Of a stretch of 64,000 nucleotides of DNA, positions 1 through 7,747 are shown one piece after another. The notes beneath the pieces were generated by a model that worked only from the letters and a program-made list of their open reading frames with translations, ran no database searches and had not been told where the DNA came from. Position numbers and translations under genes: made by a program. Position 1 is the first letter of the stretch; each line of letters opens with the position of its first letter. The stretch comes from Paenibacillus sp. URB8-2 (GTDB lineage Bacteria > Bacillota > Bacilli > Paenibacillales > Paenibacillaceae), in NCBI RefSeq assembly GCF_013393385.1, contig NZ_AP023239.1:2232001-2296000 (forward strand), in the 5' to 3' direction.

Positions 1-1
1 G

Positions 2-1081
2 GATGTCGTGATTGGCGAACTGAACGGCCAGATTATCAAAAACATGGAGCAAAAACAGGCGGTCCTGGAAATCAAAACCGAGAACGCCACCTACACATTA
101 CCTGCCCAACAGATCAATATTAATAATATTTCGGATCAGCTTGGTAAACAGATAGCGCTTCAGGATATCAAGGTGCAGATTGAAATTGCCGCGCCAACTG
201 CAGATACGGCAAAGACCGTAGAGAACTCGGCGGCCACAGGCCAGTTCACGATTGTCGTTCCTCCGCTTAACTTTACCGTCAGAGGAGTTTACGGGGATAC
301 CAAGATTGAAGTATCCAAGTTCAATGCTTATGTGGAACGGACGCTTGCCATTCCGGATGGTATAGACCCCAATAAAATCACTACTGGAGTTGTGATTGAA
401 CCGGATGGAGCCGTCCGCCATGTGCCAACGCAGATCATTAACATTGACGGTAAATATTACGCAAAAGTGAGCAGTTTGACGAACAGTACGTACTCGGTTG
501 TCTGGCACCCTCTTGAGTTCAAGGATGTCGCCAAGCATTGGGCAAAAGATGCGGTGAACGACATGGGTTCACGAATGATCGTCACCGGCAGCGGCAATAA
601 TATGTTCAACCCTGATCAAGATATTACTCGTGCGGAATTTGCAGCAATCATCGTTCGGGGACTGGGACTGAAGCTGGAGAGTGCGGCTGCTCCATTCTCG
701 GATGTACAGCAATCGGATTGGTATAACGATATTATTCAAACATCCTATGCCTACAATCTGATCAGCGGTTTTGAAGACGGCACCTTCCGTCCGAACGACA
801 AGATTACGAGGGAACAGGCGATGACAATCATCGCGAAAGCAATGACGATCACTGACCTGAAAGCAAAGCTGCCTTCTAAAGCAGCAGGAGAAGTTCTGAG
901 TTCATTTGGGGATGCGAATAAGATTTCCGGGTGGGCGAAAAATAGTGCTGCTGACTGCTTACAAGCAGGCATCATTTCCGGCAGAACCAGCAGCCAACTG
1001 TCACCAAAGGATAACATCACCAGAGCCGAAGTTGCCGCTATTATTCAGAGACTTCTACAAAAGTCTGAATTGATTAACTAA
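2..1081 (+). CDS. S-layer homology (SLH) domain protein, C-terminal part (5' end outside window)
   Basis: The reading frame is open from the first bases of the window, so the true start lies upstream and only the last ~359 residues are visible. The final ~190 residues hold three SLH repeats (beginning FKDVAKHWAKDAV, FSDVQQSDWYNDI and FGDANKISGWAKN), each with the ITRAE or ITREQ signature. In Firmicutes, SLH triplets anchor exported proteins to pyruvylated secondary cell-wall polymers, so this is a cell-surface protein. The preceding ~170 residues look like a beta-rich domain with no catalytic motif I recognise, of the kind found at the end of long surface proteins. Two hairpins close the transcription unit downstream. 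The SLH call is secure; the role of the missing N-terminus is unknown. Confidence 0.93.
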   Translation, partial: DVVIGELNGQIIKNMEQKQAVLEIKTENATYTLPAQQININNISDQLGKQIALQDIKVQIEIAAPTADTAKTVENSAATGQFTIVVPPLNFTVRGVYGDTKIEVSKFNAYVERTLAIPDGIDPNKITTGVVIEPDGAVRHVPTQIINIDGKYYAKVSSLTNSTYSVVWHPLEFKDVAKHWAKDAVNDMGSRMIVTGSGNNMFNPDQDITRAEFAAIIVRGLGLKLESAAAPFSDVQQSDWYNDIIQTSYAYNLISGFEDGTFRPNDKITREQAMTIIAKAMTITDLKAKLPSKAAGEVLSSFGDANKISGWAKNSAADCLQAGIISGRTSSQLSPKDNITRAEVAAIIQRLLQKSELIN

Positions 1082-1090
1082 CATTCGTTA

Positions 1091-1135
1091 GAGTTATTCT
1101 CCAGAAAATGCTTGGAGGATAACTCTTTCTTTTTG
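1091..1135 (+). terminator. Rho-independent terminator of the SLH gene
   Basis: GAGTTATTCTCC pairs with GGAGGATAACTC (one G-T pair) across an 11-base loop and is followed by TTTCTTTTT. It lies 10 bases after the SLH stop codon. Confidence 0.85.
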
Positions 1136-1216
1136 CATTTGCCGACTGCCCTTGAAAAGAGAGTTGGACAGGCAGCTAATACAGCCCAATTAATTACCTA
1201 GCTATCAACTACAGCA

Positions 1217-1255
1217 AAGCCGCACGAACCCTTTCGGGTATTCGGCGGCTTTTTG
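1217..1255 (+). terminator. Second terminator between convergent genes
   Basis: AGCCGC pairs with GCGGCT around an inner CGAACCC/GGGTATTCG stem with a TTTC loop, followed by TTTTTG on the plus strand. It sits between the SLH gene and the end of the minus-strand ABC operon and could serve both, although the U-tract is better on the plus strand. Confidence 0.75.
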
Positions 1256-1273
1256 TATCAAATTCATGCGAAT

Positions 1274-2278
1274 CTAGTGATCGATCCTTCCGTACAGCTG
1301 TTTAATTACATCTTCGATCCTCGGCTCCTGAACAGTCAAATTGTGGATATCCAGAAGGTCGGTGAGCTGCTTGATCATTGGGGCCACCTGCTTGTCGTCT
1401 TCGATCCGGAAGAACAGTTGGCTGTCCTCCCGCCGTTCGACGGAAGGTCCGTTCCAGGCGGCTTCGTCCCAATTCGGCGCATCCACGACAAGGTAACGGA
1501 AGCCTCCAAACTCAGCGGTCATTACTTCCGTGCTGCCGTCAAACAGAATTTGCCCTTTGTCGATGAAGATGACCCTGCGGCATAATTTTTCGATATCGTC
1601 CATGTTGTGCGTCGTTAAGATGATCGTGATTTCTTGTTCTTTGTTGATCTGCTGAAGAAAGGATTGGATTTTTTCCTTCGCTATGATGTCAAGCCCGATG
1701 GTCGGTTCATCGAGAAAGAGAATTTCCGGCTCGTGGAGCAGGGACGCGGCAATGTCTCCGCGCATTCGTTGGCCCAGGCTGAGCTTACGCACCGGCGTTG
1801 AAAGGAAAGAAGACATTTCAAGAATATCGGTGAACATCTCCAGATTGCGCTGGAAGCGGCCTTTCGGAACATCGTATATTTTGCCGAGAAGCTTGAAGGA
1901 TTCGATGAGCGGCAAATCCCACCAGAGCTGGGTGCGCTGTCCGAATACTACCCCGATATTCCTCGCATGCTGCTTGCGGTTCTTATGCGGCTCCAATCCC
2001 TTGACCAGAACGTTTCCCGAAGTGGGAACAAGCACACCGGACAGCATCTTGATGGTGGTTGACTTTCCGGCCCCGTTCGGGCCGATATAGCCGACGAAAT
2101 CCCCTTTCCGTACAGTAAACGTCACATGGTCCACTACATTTTTTGTCTCTTTTTGCATGGAAAAGACGGATTTCAGCAGCTTGAATGAGCCTGCCGGCTT
2201 TTTGGGGGAATGGAATTGTCTGACCAAATTGTCCGCTATGATAATGTCCAAATTATGTTCCCGCTCCTTTGTAAGCAT
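1274..2278 (-). CDS. ABC transporter ATP-binding protein (COG4586-like, ABC-2 export type)
   Basis: This is a nucleotide-binding subunit of an ABC-2-type exporter. Walker A is GPNGAGKST (residues ~66-74), the signature is LSLGQRMRGD, Walker B is ILFLDEPTIGLD and the H-loop is TTHNMDD. A ~75-residue C-terminal extension is typical of drug- or polysaccharide-exporting members. The family is usually paired with two ABC2_membrane_6-type permeases, and both are present just upstream with short overlaps. The annotated ATG overlaps the permease stop by 26 bases. A TTG at 2251, 12 bases after AAAGGAG, gives a family-like N-terminus (DIIIADNLVRQF) and may be the real start. The substrate cannot be told from sequence. 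Confidence 0.93.
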   Translation of the reverse strand: MLTKEREHNLDIIIADNLVRQFHSPKKPAGSFKLLKSVFSMQKETKNVVDHVTFTVRKGDFVGYIGPNGAGKSTTIKMLSGVLVPTSGNVLVKGLEPHKNRKQHARNIGVVFGQRTQLWWDLPLIESFKLLGKIYDVPKGRFQRNLEMFTDILEMSSFLSTPVRKLSLGQRMRGDIAASLLHEPEILFLDEPTIGLDIIAKEKIQSFLQQINKEQEITIILTTHNMDDIEKLCRRVIFIDKGQILFDGSTEVMTAEFGGFRYLVVDAPNWDEAAWNGPSVERREDSQLFFRIEDDKQVAPMIKQLTDLLDIHNLTVQEPRIEDVIKQLYGRIDH

Positions 2279-3056
2279 TTATTCCTTTTGTCCACACGAA
2301 ATAAGTGACCGAGACCAAGAGCAGCGCCACCAGCGGCGTGAAGTATATCAACAGAGGAGAGAATCCGCCGTCCGTCCGGTTGCCCAGTAAAAAGGAAGAA
2401 GGATAATAGCTGATGAACGCGACAGGCAGAACGAAAGTCAGCAGAACCTGGAGGACGCGGTTATAGATGGACAGCGGGTAGCGGGTGAACTGCGCGAGCA
2501 GCTGATCCAGAATATGGCGCATAGCTCCGCCCTGCAGTGTCCAGAACACCATGCAGCCGATCAGCATTTGAAGCGACCATTCGATGGCCGCGCCGCATAG
2601 AACGATGACGAGCAGATAGGCGATCTTCAAGAACGTCCAGTCCGGAATGTGGGCCATGGATACGGCGAGCCCGATAAGGCCTGCCAGCATATCGCCGAAT
2701 CCGTAGATTTGAATGTTGAAGGCGGCAAAAGAAAACATCGGATTGAGCGGCCTGACCAGGAAGCGGTCAAATTCGCCGTTCCGGATCAGCGAGTCGAGAA
2801 ACCAGCTTTGCACAAAAAAGGCGATAAAGATGCCGTGCGTCGTCCGCCAGAGCGAAGTCATGAAGATAAGTTCGTAGGTTCCCCAACCGTTAATAACGGG
2901 AACCTTCTGTGTGATGACCCAGGACACCAGGATAAAGGACAACCCGAGAAACGTGATGCTCAACACACCGATGGCGAAATTCAGCGGATACGCCATGTGC
3001 GAGCGCAAATTTGCCGATTGCATTGCGATATACAGCTTGATATGTCTGCCGATCAA
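2253..3056 (-). CDS. ABC-2 family permease (second membrane subunit)
   Basis: This 267-residue integral membrane protein has about six hydrophobic segments and belongs to the ABC2_membrane_6 family (COG3694/COG4587). I chose the TTG at 3056 because GAGGAG lies 8 bases before it and it gives the usual family length. The open frame continues ~100 codons further upstream, but that part overlaps the preceding permease gene and looks non-biological. It is the middle gene of the permease-permease-ATPase operon: 23 bases separate it from the first permease and its end overlaps the ATPase gene. It would form the export channel as a heterodimer with its neighbour. Confidence 0.9.
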   Translation of the reverse strand: MIGRHIKLYIAMQSANLRSHMAYPLNFAIGVLSITFLGLSFILVSWVITQKVPVINGWGTYELIFMTSLWRTTHGIFIAFFVQSWFLDSLIRNGEFDRFLVRPLNPMFSFAAFNIQIYGFGDMLAGLIGLAVSMAHIPDWTFLKIAYLLVIVLCGAAIEWSLQMLIGCMVFWTLQGGAMRHILDQLLAQFTRYPLSIYNRVLQVLLTFVLPVAFISYYPSSFLLGNRTDGGFSPLLIYFTPLVALLLVSVTYFVWTKGINAYKGAGT

Positions 3057-3079
3057 TGGGACCCGCTCCTCACTTGTTA

Positions 3080-3877
3080 TTATCCTCCCGAAATAACCAG
3101 CCTGCGTTCGATCCGTCTGAGTACCAGCCTGCTCAGCAGCAGCAGGGCCAGACACCACGCAGCCTGAAAGGCAAGCTGCTCCCAGATGGCGGTTCCCGTT
3201 ATTTTTCCAATAAACAAGGATAAAGGAATATTGAAAATCCCCTGGAAAGGAAGCCATGAGAGGAATCGGGCCACCGCCTCCGGGAAGAACCAGAGCGGAA
3301 CCATTGCGCCGGAGCAAATGTCGGTGATGACGGTCTTGAACATCTCGATCCCCCATGTTTCCGTAAACAAGACGGCCGACATGCCAACGATAAAATTGAT
3401 CAAAAAGGACAGCAAAAAGGCGAACAGGACGCTTGCCGCGAAAGCGGCGGCCTGCAGACCGGTCGGATAATCAACGGGGAAAAACAAAAGGATCGCAATC
3501 AACTGCGGAATAACGGCATAAATCATACTAAACATGAAGACGCCGACCGCTTTGGAGAAATGCATCCATTCATAATCCCACGGCTTCTGCATATCGAACA
3601 CGATGGAGCCGTCTCTGACTTTGTCGCTGATTTCATAAGAAATGGAAGGGGGGATGATGGCAAACAGGATGACGGAAAGCATAGCGTAGGTCTGCATTCC
3701 CTGCGAAGACACTCCCGTGGATAGGGCAAGGCCCTGTCCGCTCTCGTAAATGGCCTTCCACGCTTCGCGGAAAGCGATTACCAAAATAAACGAGTTCATT
3801 ACGCGCAGCAGCAAATCAAATTTGTATACCTGCGTGTTTTTCAGCGTGGTTATCGTATAGGCGGCATATTTCCCCAC
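3080..3877 (-). CDS. ABC-2 family permease (first membrane subunit)
   Basis: First gene of the three-gene export operon, 265 residues with about six membrane segments. The family is ABC2_membrane_6, and the N-terminus is cytoplasmic with basic residues (KYAAYTITTLKNTQVYKFD). The start is a GTG preceded by AAGGAGAGTGGTGCT, a clear ribosome-binding site. No binding-protein gene is linked, which fits an exporter rather than an importer. Homologous three-gene sets are common in Firmicutes and mostly uncharacterised, so no substrate is proposed. The gene is divergent from the glycosyltransferase at 4100, with ~220 bases of shared upstream region. Confidence 0.9.
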   Translation of the reverse strand: MGKYAAYTITTLKNTQVYKFDLLLRVMNSFILVIAFREAWKAIYESGQGLALSTGVSSQGMQTYAMLSVILFAIIPPSISYEISDKVRDGSIVFDMQKPWDYEWMHFSKAVGVFMFSMIYAVIPQLIAILLFFPVDYPTGLQAAAFAASVLFAFLLSFLINFIVGMSAVLFTETWGIEMFKTVITDICSGAMVPLWFFPEAVARFLSWLPFQGIFNIPLSLFIGKITGTAIWEQLAFQAAWCLALLLLSRLVLRRIERRLVISGG

Positions 3878-4099
3878 AGCACCACTCTCCTTGCGAAATG
3901 GATGATTATCCCGTCTGAATGCATTTCATTATTTTATTGCAAATCGGTCGCTTTCGGCTTTCAAATTTTTCGGGAAAAAAATTATAACATTCTCGGCTTC
4001 GCACCTTCTGATGGATTCCGCGCATATCCTAATCCAAATGGCATTGCCGTCAGGGTGCAAGAGGAAGGCCAACAGGAGAGCGGCAGAGAAAAGAGGGGA

Positions 4100-5227
4100 A
4101 TGATGAACAGCTACCGGTGTGAATGGAGAGGTCCTGTCAATAGAATGAGCGGGCTGGGTATCGCCAGCCGGGCCTATGTGCAGGGCTTGCGGCGGCAAGG
4201 TGTGCATGTGCAGGTTGGCGCCGGAGCGTTAAAGCGCCTGGGAACCCGGCGTTCGGCTGTCAAGAAAGTGCTGATCTGCCATGTTCCGCCGAACCATGTT
4301 CATGTCAAAGAGGAGAGGAAGCATTATGACTATGTGATCCTGAACACCGTTTGGGAGACGACGCGGATACCGAACCGCTGGAAGCCCCACATGAATAAAT
4401 TTGATGCGGTATTTGTGCCCACGCTTCATAACAAAGAAGCCCTCCGAAAGAGCGGTGTAAAGGTTCCCGTCTTCATCGTGCCTCATGGCGTGAACGCGAA
4501 GGAATACCGTCCGGGCATTCCCAAGCTGAGAATACCGGAGAGCAAAGGGAAATTCGTATTTGTATCCGTCTTTGGCTTCCAGCATCGCAAGAATCCGGAA
4601 GGGCTGCTTCGGGCCTATTGGGAGGAGTTCTCCGCCCGCGATTCCGTGCTGCTCGTGATCAAGACCAACGGCTACAGTTCCCGTGAGAATGAAGCCTGGA
4701 TCAAGCAGCGAATTGCCAGCTACAAGAATAAGCTGGGTTATGGCAAAAGCGCCGCTCCCGTTAAGATCATCGGCAGGCAGATCACTCCCGGACAGCTGAA
4801 AGGGATTTTTACGCTGGGGGATGCTTTTGTTCTTCCAACCAGAGGAGAAGGCGTAGGCATGCCGTTTCTTGAAGCAATGGCCAGTGGTATTCCGGTTATA
4901 GCAACGAGATGGGGAGGCCAAATGGATTTTTTGAACAGCCAAAATTCATTTCTGGTGGATTACGTGCTCCAGAACCCGGCTGTCAGCATGAGGAGCAGTC
5001 ACGCCATATCCCGCAAATTTCATGAACTGTTCGCGCAGCAGGGGCAGCTATGGGCGGAGCCTCGGCTTCAAAGCCTCAAACAGCAGATGAGAACCGCCTA
5101 TCAGAATCCTCTTCTTTGCAAGAGAAAAGGCCAGCAGGGGCGTAGGGATGCGCTCGGACTTTCCTGGGACCGGTCGGGCAGGATGATGAAGCTGGCCATC
5201 GAACAGGTAATCGGAAGAAAGAAATAA
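4100..5227 (+). CDS. Glycosyltransferase, GT-B fold (GT4-like)
   Basis: A retaining-type GT-B glycosyltransferase. The C-terminal half has the E-x7-E sugar-nucleotide motif inside GEGVGMPFLEAMASGIPVIAT and a preceding HRKNPEGLLRAY segment typical of group 1 transferases. No signal peptide or membrane segment is visible, so it is probably cytoplasmic, acting on a lipid-linked or protein acceptor. Tandem ATGs occur at 4100 and 4103; AGAGGGG just upstream favours the second by spacing. The open frame extends back to 3902 but that part is low in conserved character. It is monocistronic, followed by a hairpin. The acceptor and donor are unknown; a role in cell-envelope glycans is an inference. Confidence 0.9.
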   Translation: MMNSYRCEWRGPVNRMSGLGIASRAYVQGLRRQGVHVQVGAGALKRLGTRRSAVKKVLICHVPPNHVHVKEERKHYDYVILNTVWETTRIPNRWKPHMNKFDAVFVPTLHNKEALRKSGVKVPVFIVPHGVNAKEYRPGIPKLRIPESKGKFVFVSVFGFQHRKNPEGLLRAYWEEFSARDSVLLVIKTNGYSSRENEAWIKQRIASYKNKLGYGKSAAPVKIIGRQITPGQLKGIFTLGDAFVLPTRGEGVGMPFLEAMASGIPVIATRWGGQMDFLNSQNSFLVDYVLQNPAVSMRSSHAISRKFHELFAQQGQLWAEPRLQSLKQQMRTAYQNPLLCKRKGQQGRRDALGLSWDRSGRMMKLAIEQVIGRKK

Positions 5228-5238
5228 AGGGTGCGGGC

Positions 5239-5290
5239 TGCCGCCAAACACAAGGAATTCCGCGTGTTCGGCGGCTTTACGCTTTGAAGG
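5239..5290 (+). terminator. Terminator after glycosyltransferase gene
   Basis: GCCGCCAAACAC pairs with GTGTTCGGCGGC across a short loop, followed by the modest U-tract TTTACGCTTT. Confidence 0.7.
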
Positions 5291-5353
5291 TTTCCCTATG
5301 GTATACTGGGGATTGCAATGGAAAATTTATGATAAAAGAAGGCGAGGGAACTC

Positions 5354-6322
5354 ATGAACTACAGAACACTTGGAAGAACGGGATTAAAAGTATCTGAAGT
5401 CGGTTTTGGAGCCTGGGGAATCGGCAAGACGTCATGGATCGGCGCGGATGATCAAGAATCGATCAAAGCGCTGAACCGGTCGATCGAGCTCGGTTTGAAT
5501 TTTATTGATACTGCGCTTGGATATGGGGAAGGGCACAGCGAGAAGTTGGTCGGACAAGTCGTCCGGGAACATGCGGGGAACATTTATGTAGCGACCAAAA
5601 TCCCGCCGAAGAACAGACAGTGGCCCGCCCGCAGCGGTGTGCCGGCCCAAGAGACATTCACGGCGGAGCATGTGATTTCCTGCACGGAGCAAAGCTTGCG
5701 CAACCTCGGTCTAGAAACGATTGATGTTCAGCAGTTCCATGTCTGGTCGGATGAGTGGGTCGGAACAGGAGATTGGCTGGAAGGTGTGCAGAAGCTGAAG
5801 GAACAGGGGAAGATCCGGTTCTTTGGAGTTTCCATCAATGACTATCAGCCAAGCAATGCGATCAAGCTGATTGAAAGCGGTCTCGTTGATACCGTGCAGG
5901 TTATCTATAATATTTTTGAACAAAGTCCGGAGGACGAGCTGCTGCCGGCGTGCGAGAAGCATGAAATCGGGGTGATCGTCCGGGTTGCGCTGGATGAAGG
6001 CGGGTTAACCGGAAAAATCACGCCGGAAACGACCTTCGAGCAAGGTGATTTCCGCAATCATTATTTCAGGGGTGACCGCAAGCGCGAGGTGTATGAACGG
6101 GTGCAGAGCATTGCCGCCGACCTCAATATCCCCGTGGACGGCATCGCCGAGACGGCGCTGCGTTATGTGCTCAGCAGCCCGGCCGTTTCGACGGTTATTC
6201 CGGGCATGCGCTCCGTTACCAATGTGGAACGCAATATGAAGATCGGAGACGGTTTGGGGCTTCCAGCGGACCAGCTGGCTAAGCTGAAGGCGCACCGCTG
6301 GGTTCGCAATTTTTATAACTGA
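5354..6322 (+). CDS. Aldo/keto reductase
   Basis: An NADPH-dependent oxidoreductase of the aldo/keto reductase superfamily, 322 residues, (beta/alpha)8 barrel. The catalytic tetrad is visible as Asp52 (NFIDTA), Tyr57 (LGYGEG), Lys82 (VATKIP) and His129 (QQFHVW). The C-terminal half carries the cofactor-binding segment ending in [16 protein letters not shown]. The start ATG follows GGCGAGGG by six bases. The subfamily resembles general bacterial AKRs acting on small aldehydes and ketones, and the natural substrate cannot be read from sequence. It stands alone between two terminators. Confidence 0.95.
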   Translation: MNYRTLGRTGLKVSEVGFGAWGIGKTSWIGADDQESIKALNRSIELGLNFIDTALGYGEGHSEKLVGQVVREHAGNIYVATKIPPKNRQWPARSGVPAQETFTAEHVISCTEQSLRNLGLETIDVQQFHVWSDEWVGTGDWLEGVQKLKEQGKIRFFGVSINDYQPSNAIKLIESGLVDTVQVIYNIFEQSPEDELLPACEKHEIGVIVRVALDEGGLTGKITPETTFEQGDFRNHYFRGDRKREVYERVQSIAADLNIPVDGIAETALRYVLSSPAVSTVIPGMRSVTNVERNMKIGDGLGLPADQLAKLKAHRWVRNFYN

Positions 6323-6334
6323 CTCGGTATGATG

Positions 6335-6377
6335 AAGCCGCTATGGACACTTTCGGGTGTCCGGCGGCTTTATTTTG
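6335..6377 (+). terminator. Terminator after aldo/keto reductase
   Basis: AAGCCGC-GGACAC, loop TTTC, then GTGTCC-GCGGCTT followed by TATTTTG. The stem is strong and GC-rich. Confidence 0.85.
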
Positions 6378-6404
6378 CGCCTTTCGCATAATCCAGATTT
6401 AAGG

Positions 6405-6429
6405 TAGAATGATTGAAACTGGTTTCAAT
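6405..6429 (+). promoter_or_regulatory. -10 element with LacI-type operator upstream of the regulator gene
   Basis: TAGAAT (6405-6410) is a plausible -10 box. Immediately downstream, 6412-6429 is the near-palindrome ATTGAAACTGGTTTCAAT, with arms TTGAAAC/GTTTCAA. Its framework TTG..AC..GT..CAA also fits the operators upstream of the binding-protein gene, which suggests autoregulation by the LacI-family protein encoded next. The centre is TG rather than CG, so it is not a canonical cre site. Confidence 0.6.
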
Positions 6430-6456
6430 ATTTGTTGAAGAGAGGTGAACAAGCCG

Positions 6457-7449
6457 ATGACAACCATTATCGATGTGGCCCGCCTGGCCGGAGTGTCCAA
6501 GACAACCGTTTCCCGGGTGATCAACAACTATCCCCATATTTCCCAGGACAAAAAAGAGCAGGTGCTCAAGGCAATGGAGCAGCTAGGATTTACGCCAAAT
6601 CCTTCCGCAAGAAGATTAAGAGGCCAGCTTGCCACAACCATCGCGGTGGTAGTCCCGAAGATTGTGAATCCGTTCTTTTCCTATTTGGTGGACGCCATCG
6701 AACAGGTAGGTTACCGGAATGGCTACCAGACCCTGATCTGCCAGACGAACGAGGATAAAGAGAAAGAGCTATCCTATTTAAATCTGCTGAAGACGAAGCA
6801 GGCGGATGGAATCATTATGGCATCCATTGAGAATGATTGGGAGGACATTAAGCCTTATACGGAATACGGTCCCATTGTGCTGTGCAACGAATACATCAAC
6901 AGGCCGGATGTCCCCATGATCAGGGTAGACCAATATCAAGGAACCTACATCGGCGTCAAGCATCTGATCGAAAGAGGGCATCGGAAGATAGCTTACTGCA
7001 CCGGCGGATTGTTCACGGCATTTGGAAAAGACAAGGATCGGAACTTGGGTTATCAAAAAGCGCTGGAAGAAGCCGGCATCCAAGTGAATCCGAGCTGGAT
7101 TCTGGTTGATAAGCATACGATTGAAGACGGAAAACAAGCGATGCAGCTGCTTCTCGATATGAAGGACCGTCCGACGGCCGTATTTACCGGGAGCGATGAA
7201 ATTGCCGGAGGGCTGATGATGGCCGCGAAAAAAGCCGGCTTGTCCGTTCCTCAAGATTTAGCCATCATCGGTTTCGATGATCAACCCATAGCGGAAGTAC
7301 TTGATCCGGGACTCACAACCATTCGGCAGCCTATTGAACAAATGGGGAAGAAAGCGGGGGAGGTTCTTCTGAACATCCTGAACCAGTCCGGCCCCGATTC
7401 GGCGGTGTATGAACTTCCCGTAGAATTGATCGTCCGACAATCCACTTGA
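6457..7449 (+). CDS. LacI/GalR-family transcriptional regulator of the alpha-glucoside operon
   Basis: DNA-binding repressor of the LacI family. The N-terminal helix-turn-helix is IIDVARLAGVSKTTVSRVIN (residues ~4-23), followed by the hinge helix (NPSARRLRG) and a periplasmic-binding-protein-like sugar domain ending in GFDDQPIAEVLDPGLTTIRQP. I place the start at the ATG at 6457, eight bases after AGAGGTGA; the GTG at 6445 would lie inside that ribosome-binding site. The gene directly precedes an importer and a GH13 glucosidase, so the effector is probably an alpha-glucoside. Palindromic sites lie in front of both the regulator and the binding-protein gene. Confidence 0.93.
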   Translation: MTTIIDVARLAGVSKTTVSRVINNYPHISQDKKEQVLKAMEQLGFTPNPSARRLRGQLATTIAVVVPKIVNPFFSYLVDAIEQVGYRNGYQTLICQTNEDKEKELSYLNLLKTKQADGIIMASIENDWEDIKPYTEYGPIVLCNEYINRPDVPMIRVDQYQGTYIGVKHLIERGHRKIAYCTGGLFTAFGKDKDRNLGYQKALEEAGIQVNPSWILVDKHTIEDGKQAMQLLLDMKDRPTAVFTGSDEIAGGLMMAAKKAGLSVPQDLAIIGFDDQPIAEVLDPGLTTIRQPIEQMGKKAGEVLLNILNQSGPDSAVYELPVELIVRQST

Positions 7450-7483
7450 CATTAAAGAGTGGATCATGCGGATTGTCTTTTTA
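7436..7483 (+). terminator. Terminator overlapping the 3' end of the LacI gene
   Basis: GACAATCC pairs with GGATTGTC, with a nested CCACT/AGTGG stem, followed by TTTTTAAT. The left arm begins before the stop codon, so the terminator overlaps coding sequence and separates the regulator from the transporter genes. Confidence 0.8.
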
Positions 7484-7487
7484 ATAT

Positions 7488-7503
7488 TTGGGAACGTTAC
7501 CAA
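7488..7503 (+). promoter_or_regulatory. LacI-type operator O1 (upstream, auxiliary)
   Basis: TTGGGAACGTTACCAA differs by one base from the perfect palindrome at 7677-7692. Its centre is ~110 bp before the promoter-overlapping site and ~189 bp before the downstream site, spacings compatible with repression loops. Confidence 0.65.
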
Positions 7504-7597
7504 CGGTTTGGATCCGTTATTCTTGATAAAACACTCTATAACAGCCTTGTATCAGCGATATTGAAAATTATACTAGTCGAAACTTAGAAAAAATATC

Positions 7598-7626
7598 TTG
7601 AAACCGTTACCAAAAGATGATACAGT
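7598..7626 (+). promoter_or_regulatory. SigA-type promoter overlapped by operator O2, for the alpha-glucoside operon
   Basis: TTGAAA (7598-7603), a 17-base spacer and TACAGT (7621-7626) form a plausible SigA promoter. The -35 box is embedded in TTGAAACCGTTACCAA (7598-7613), a variant of the operator sequence, so repressor binding would block RNA polymerase. Confidence 0.6.
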
Positions 7627-7675
7627 ATATCCATAATCACTTCAGACGATTGGTAAGCGGGATTTGGTCTAAGAA

Positions 7676-7693
7676 ATTGGTAACGTTACCAAT
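7676..7693 (+). promoter_or_regulatory. Perfect 18-bp palindromic operator O3
   Basis: ATTGGTAACGTTACCAAT is an exact palindrome with the central CG typical of LacI-family operators. It lies in the untranslated leader ~55 bases before the binding-protein start. Confidence 0.8.
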
Positions 7694-7747
7694 GATTCTG
7701 CGGGGATTGTACCATTAAAGTTAATTACATTTATGGAGGGGTTTCTT

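Noticed and set aside
2253..3356. 367-residue version of the second ABC permease
   Set aside because: The first 100 codons overlap the preceding permease gene in another frame and are not family-like; the TTG at 3056 fits length and ribosome-binding site.
6412..6429. cre (CcpA) site upstream of the LacI gene
   Set aside because: The central dinucleotide is TG rather than the invariant CG, and the arms fit the other LacI-type operators better.
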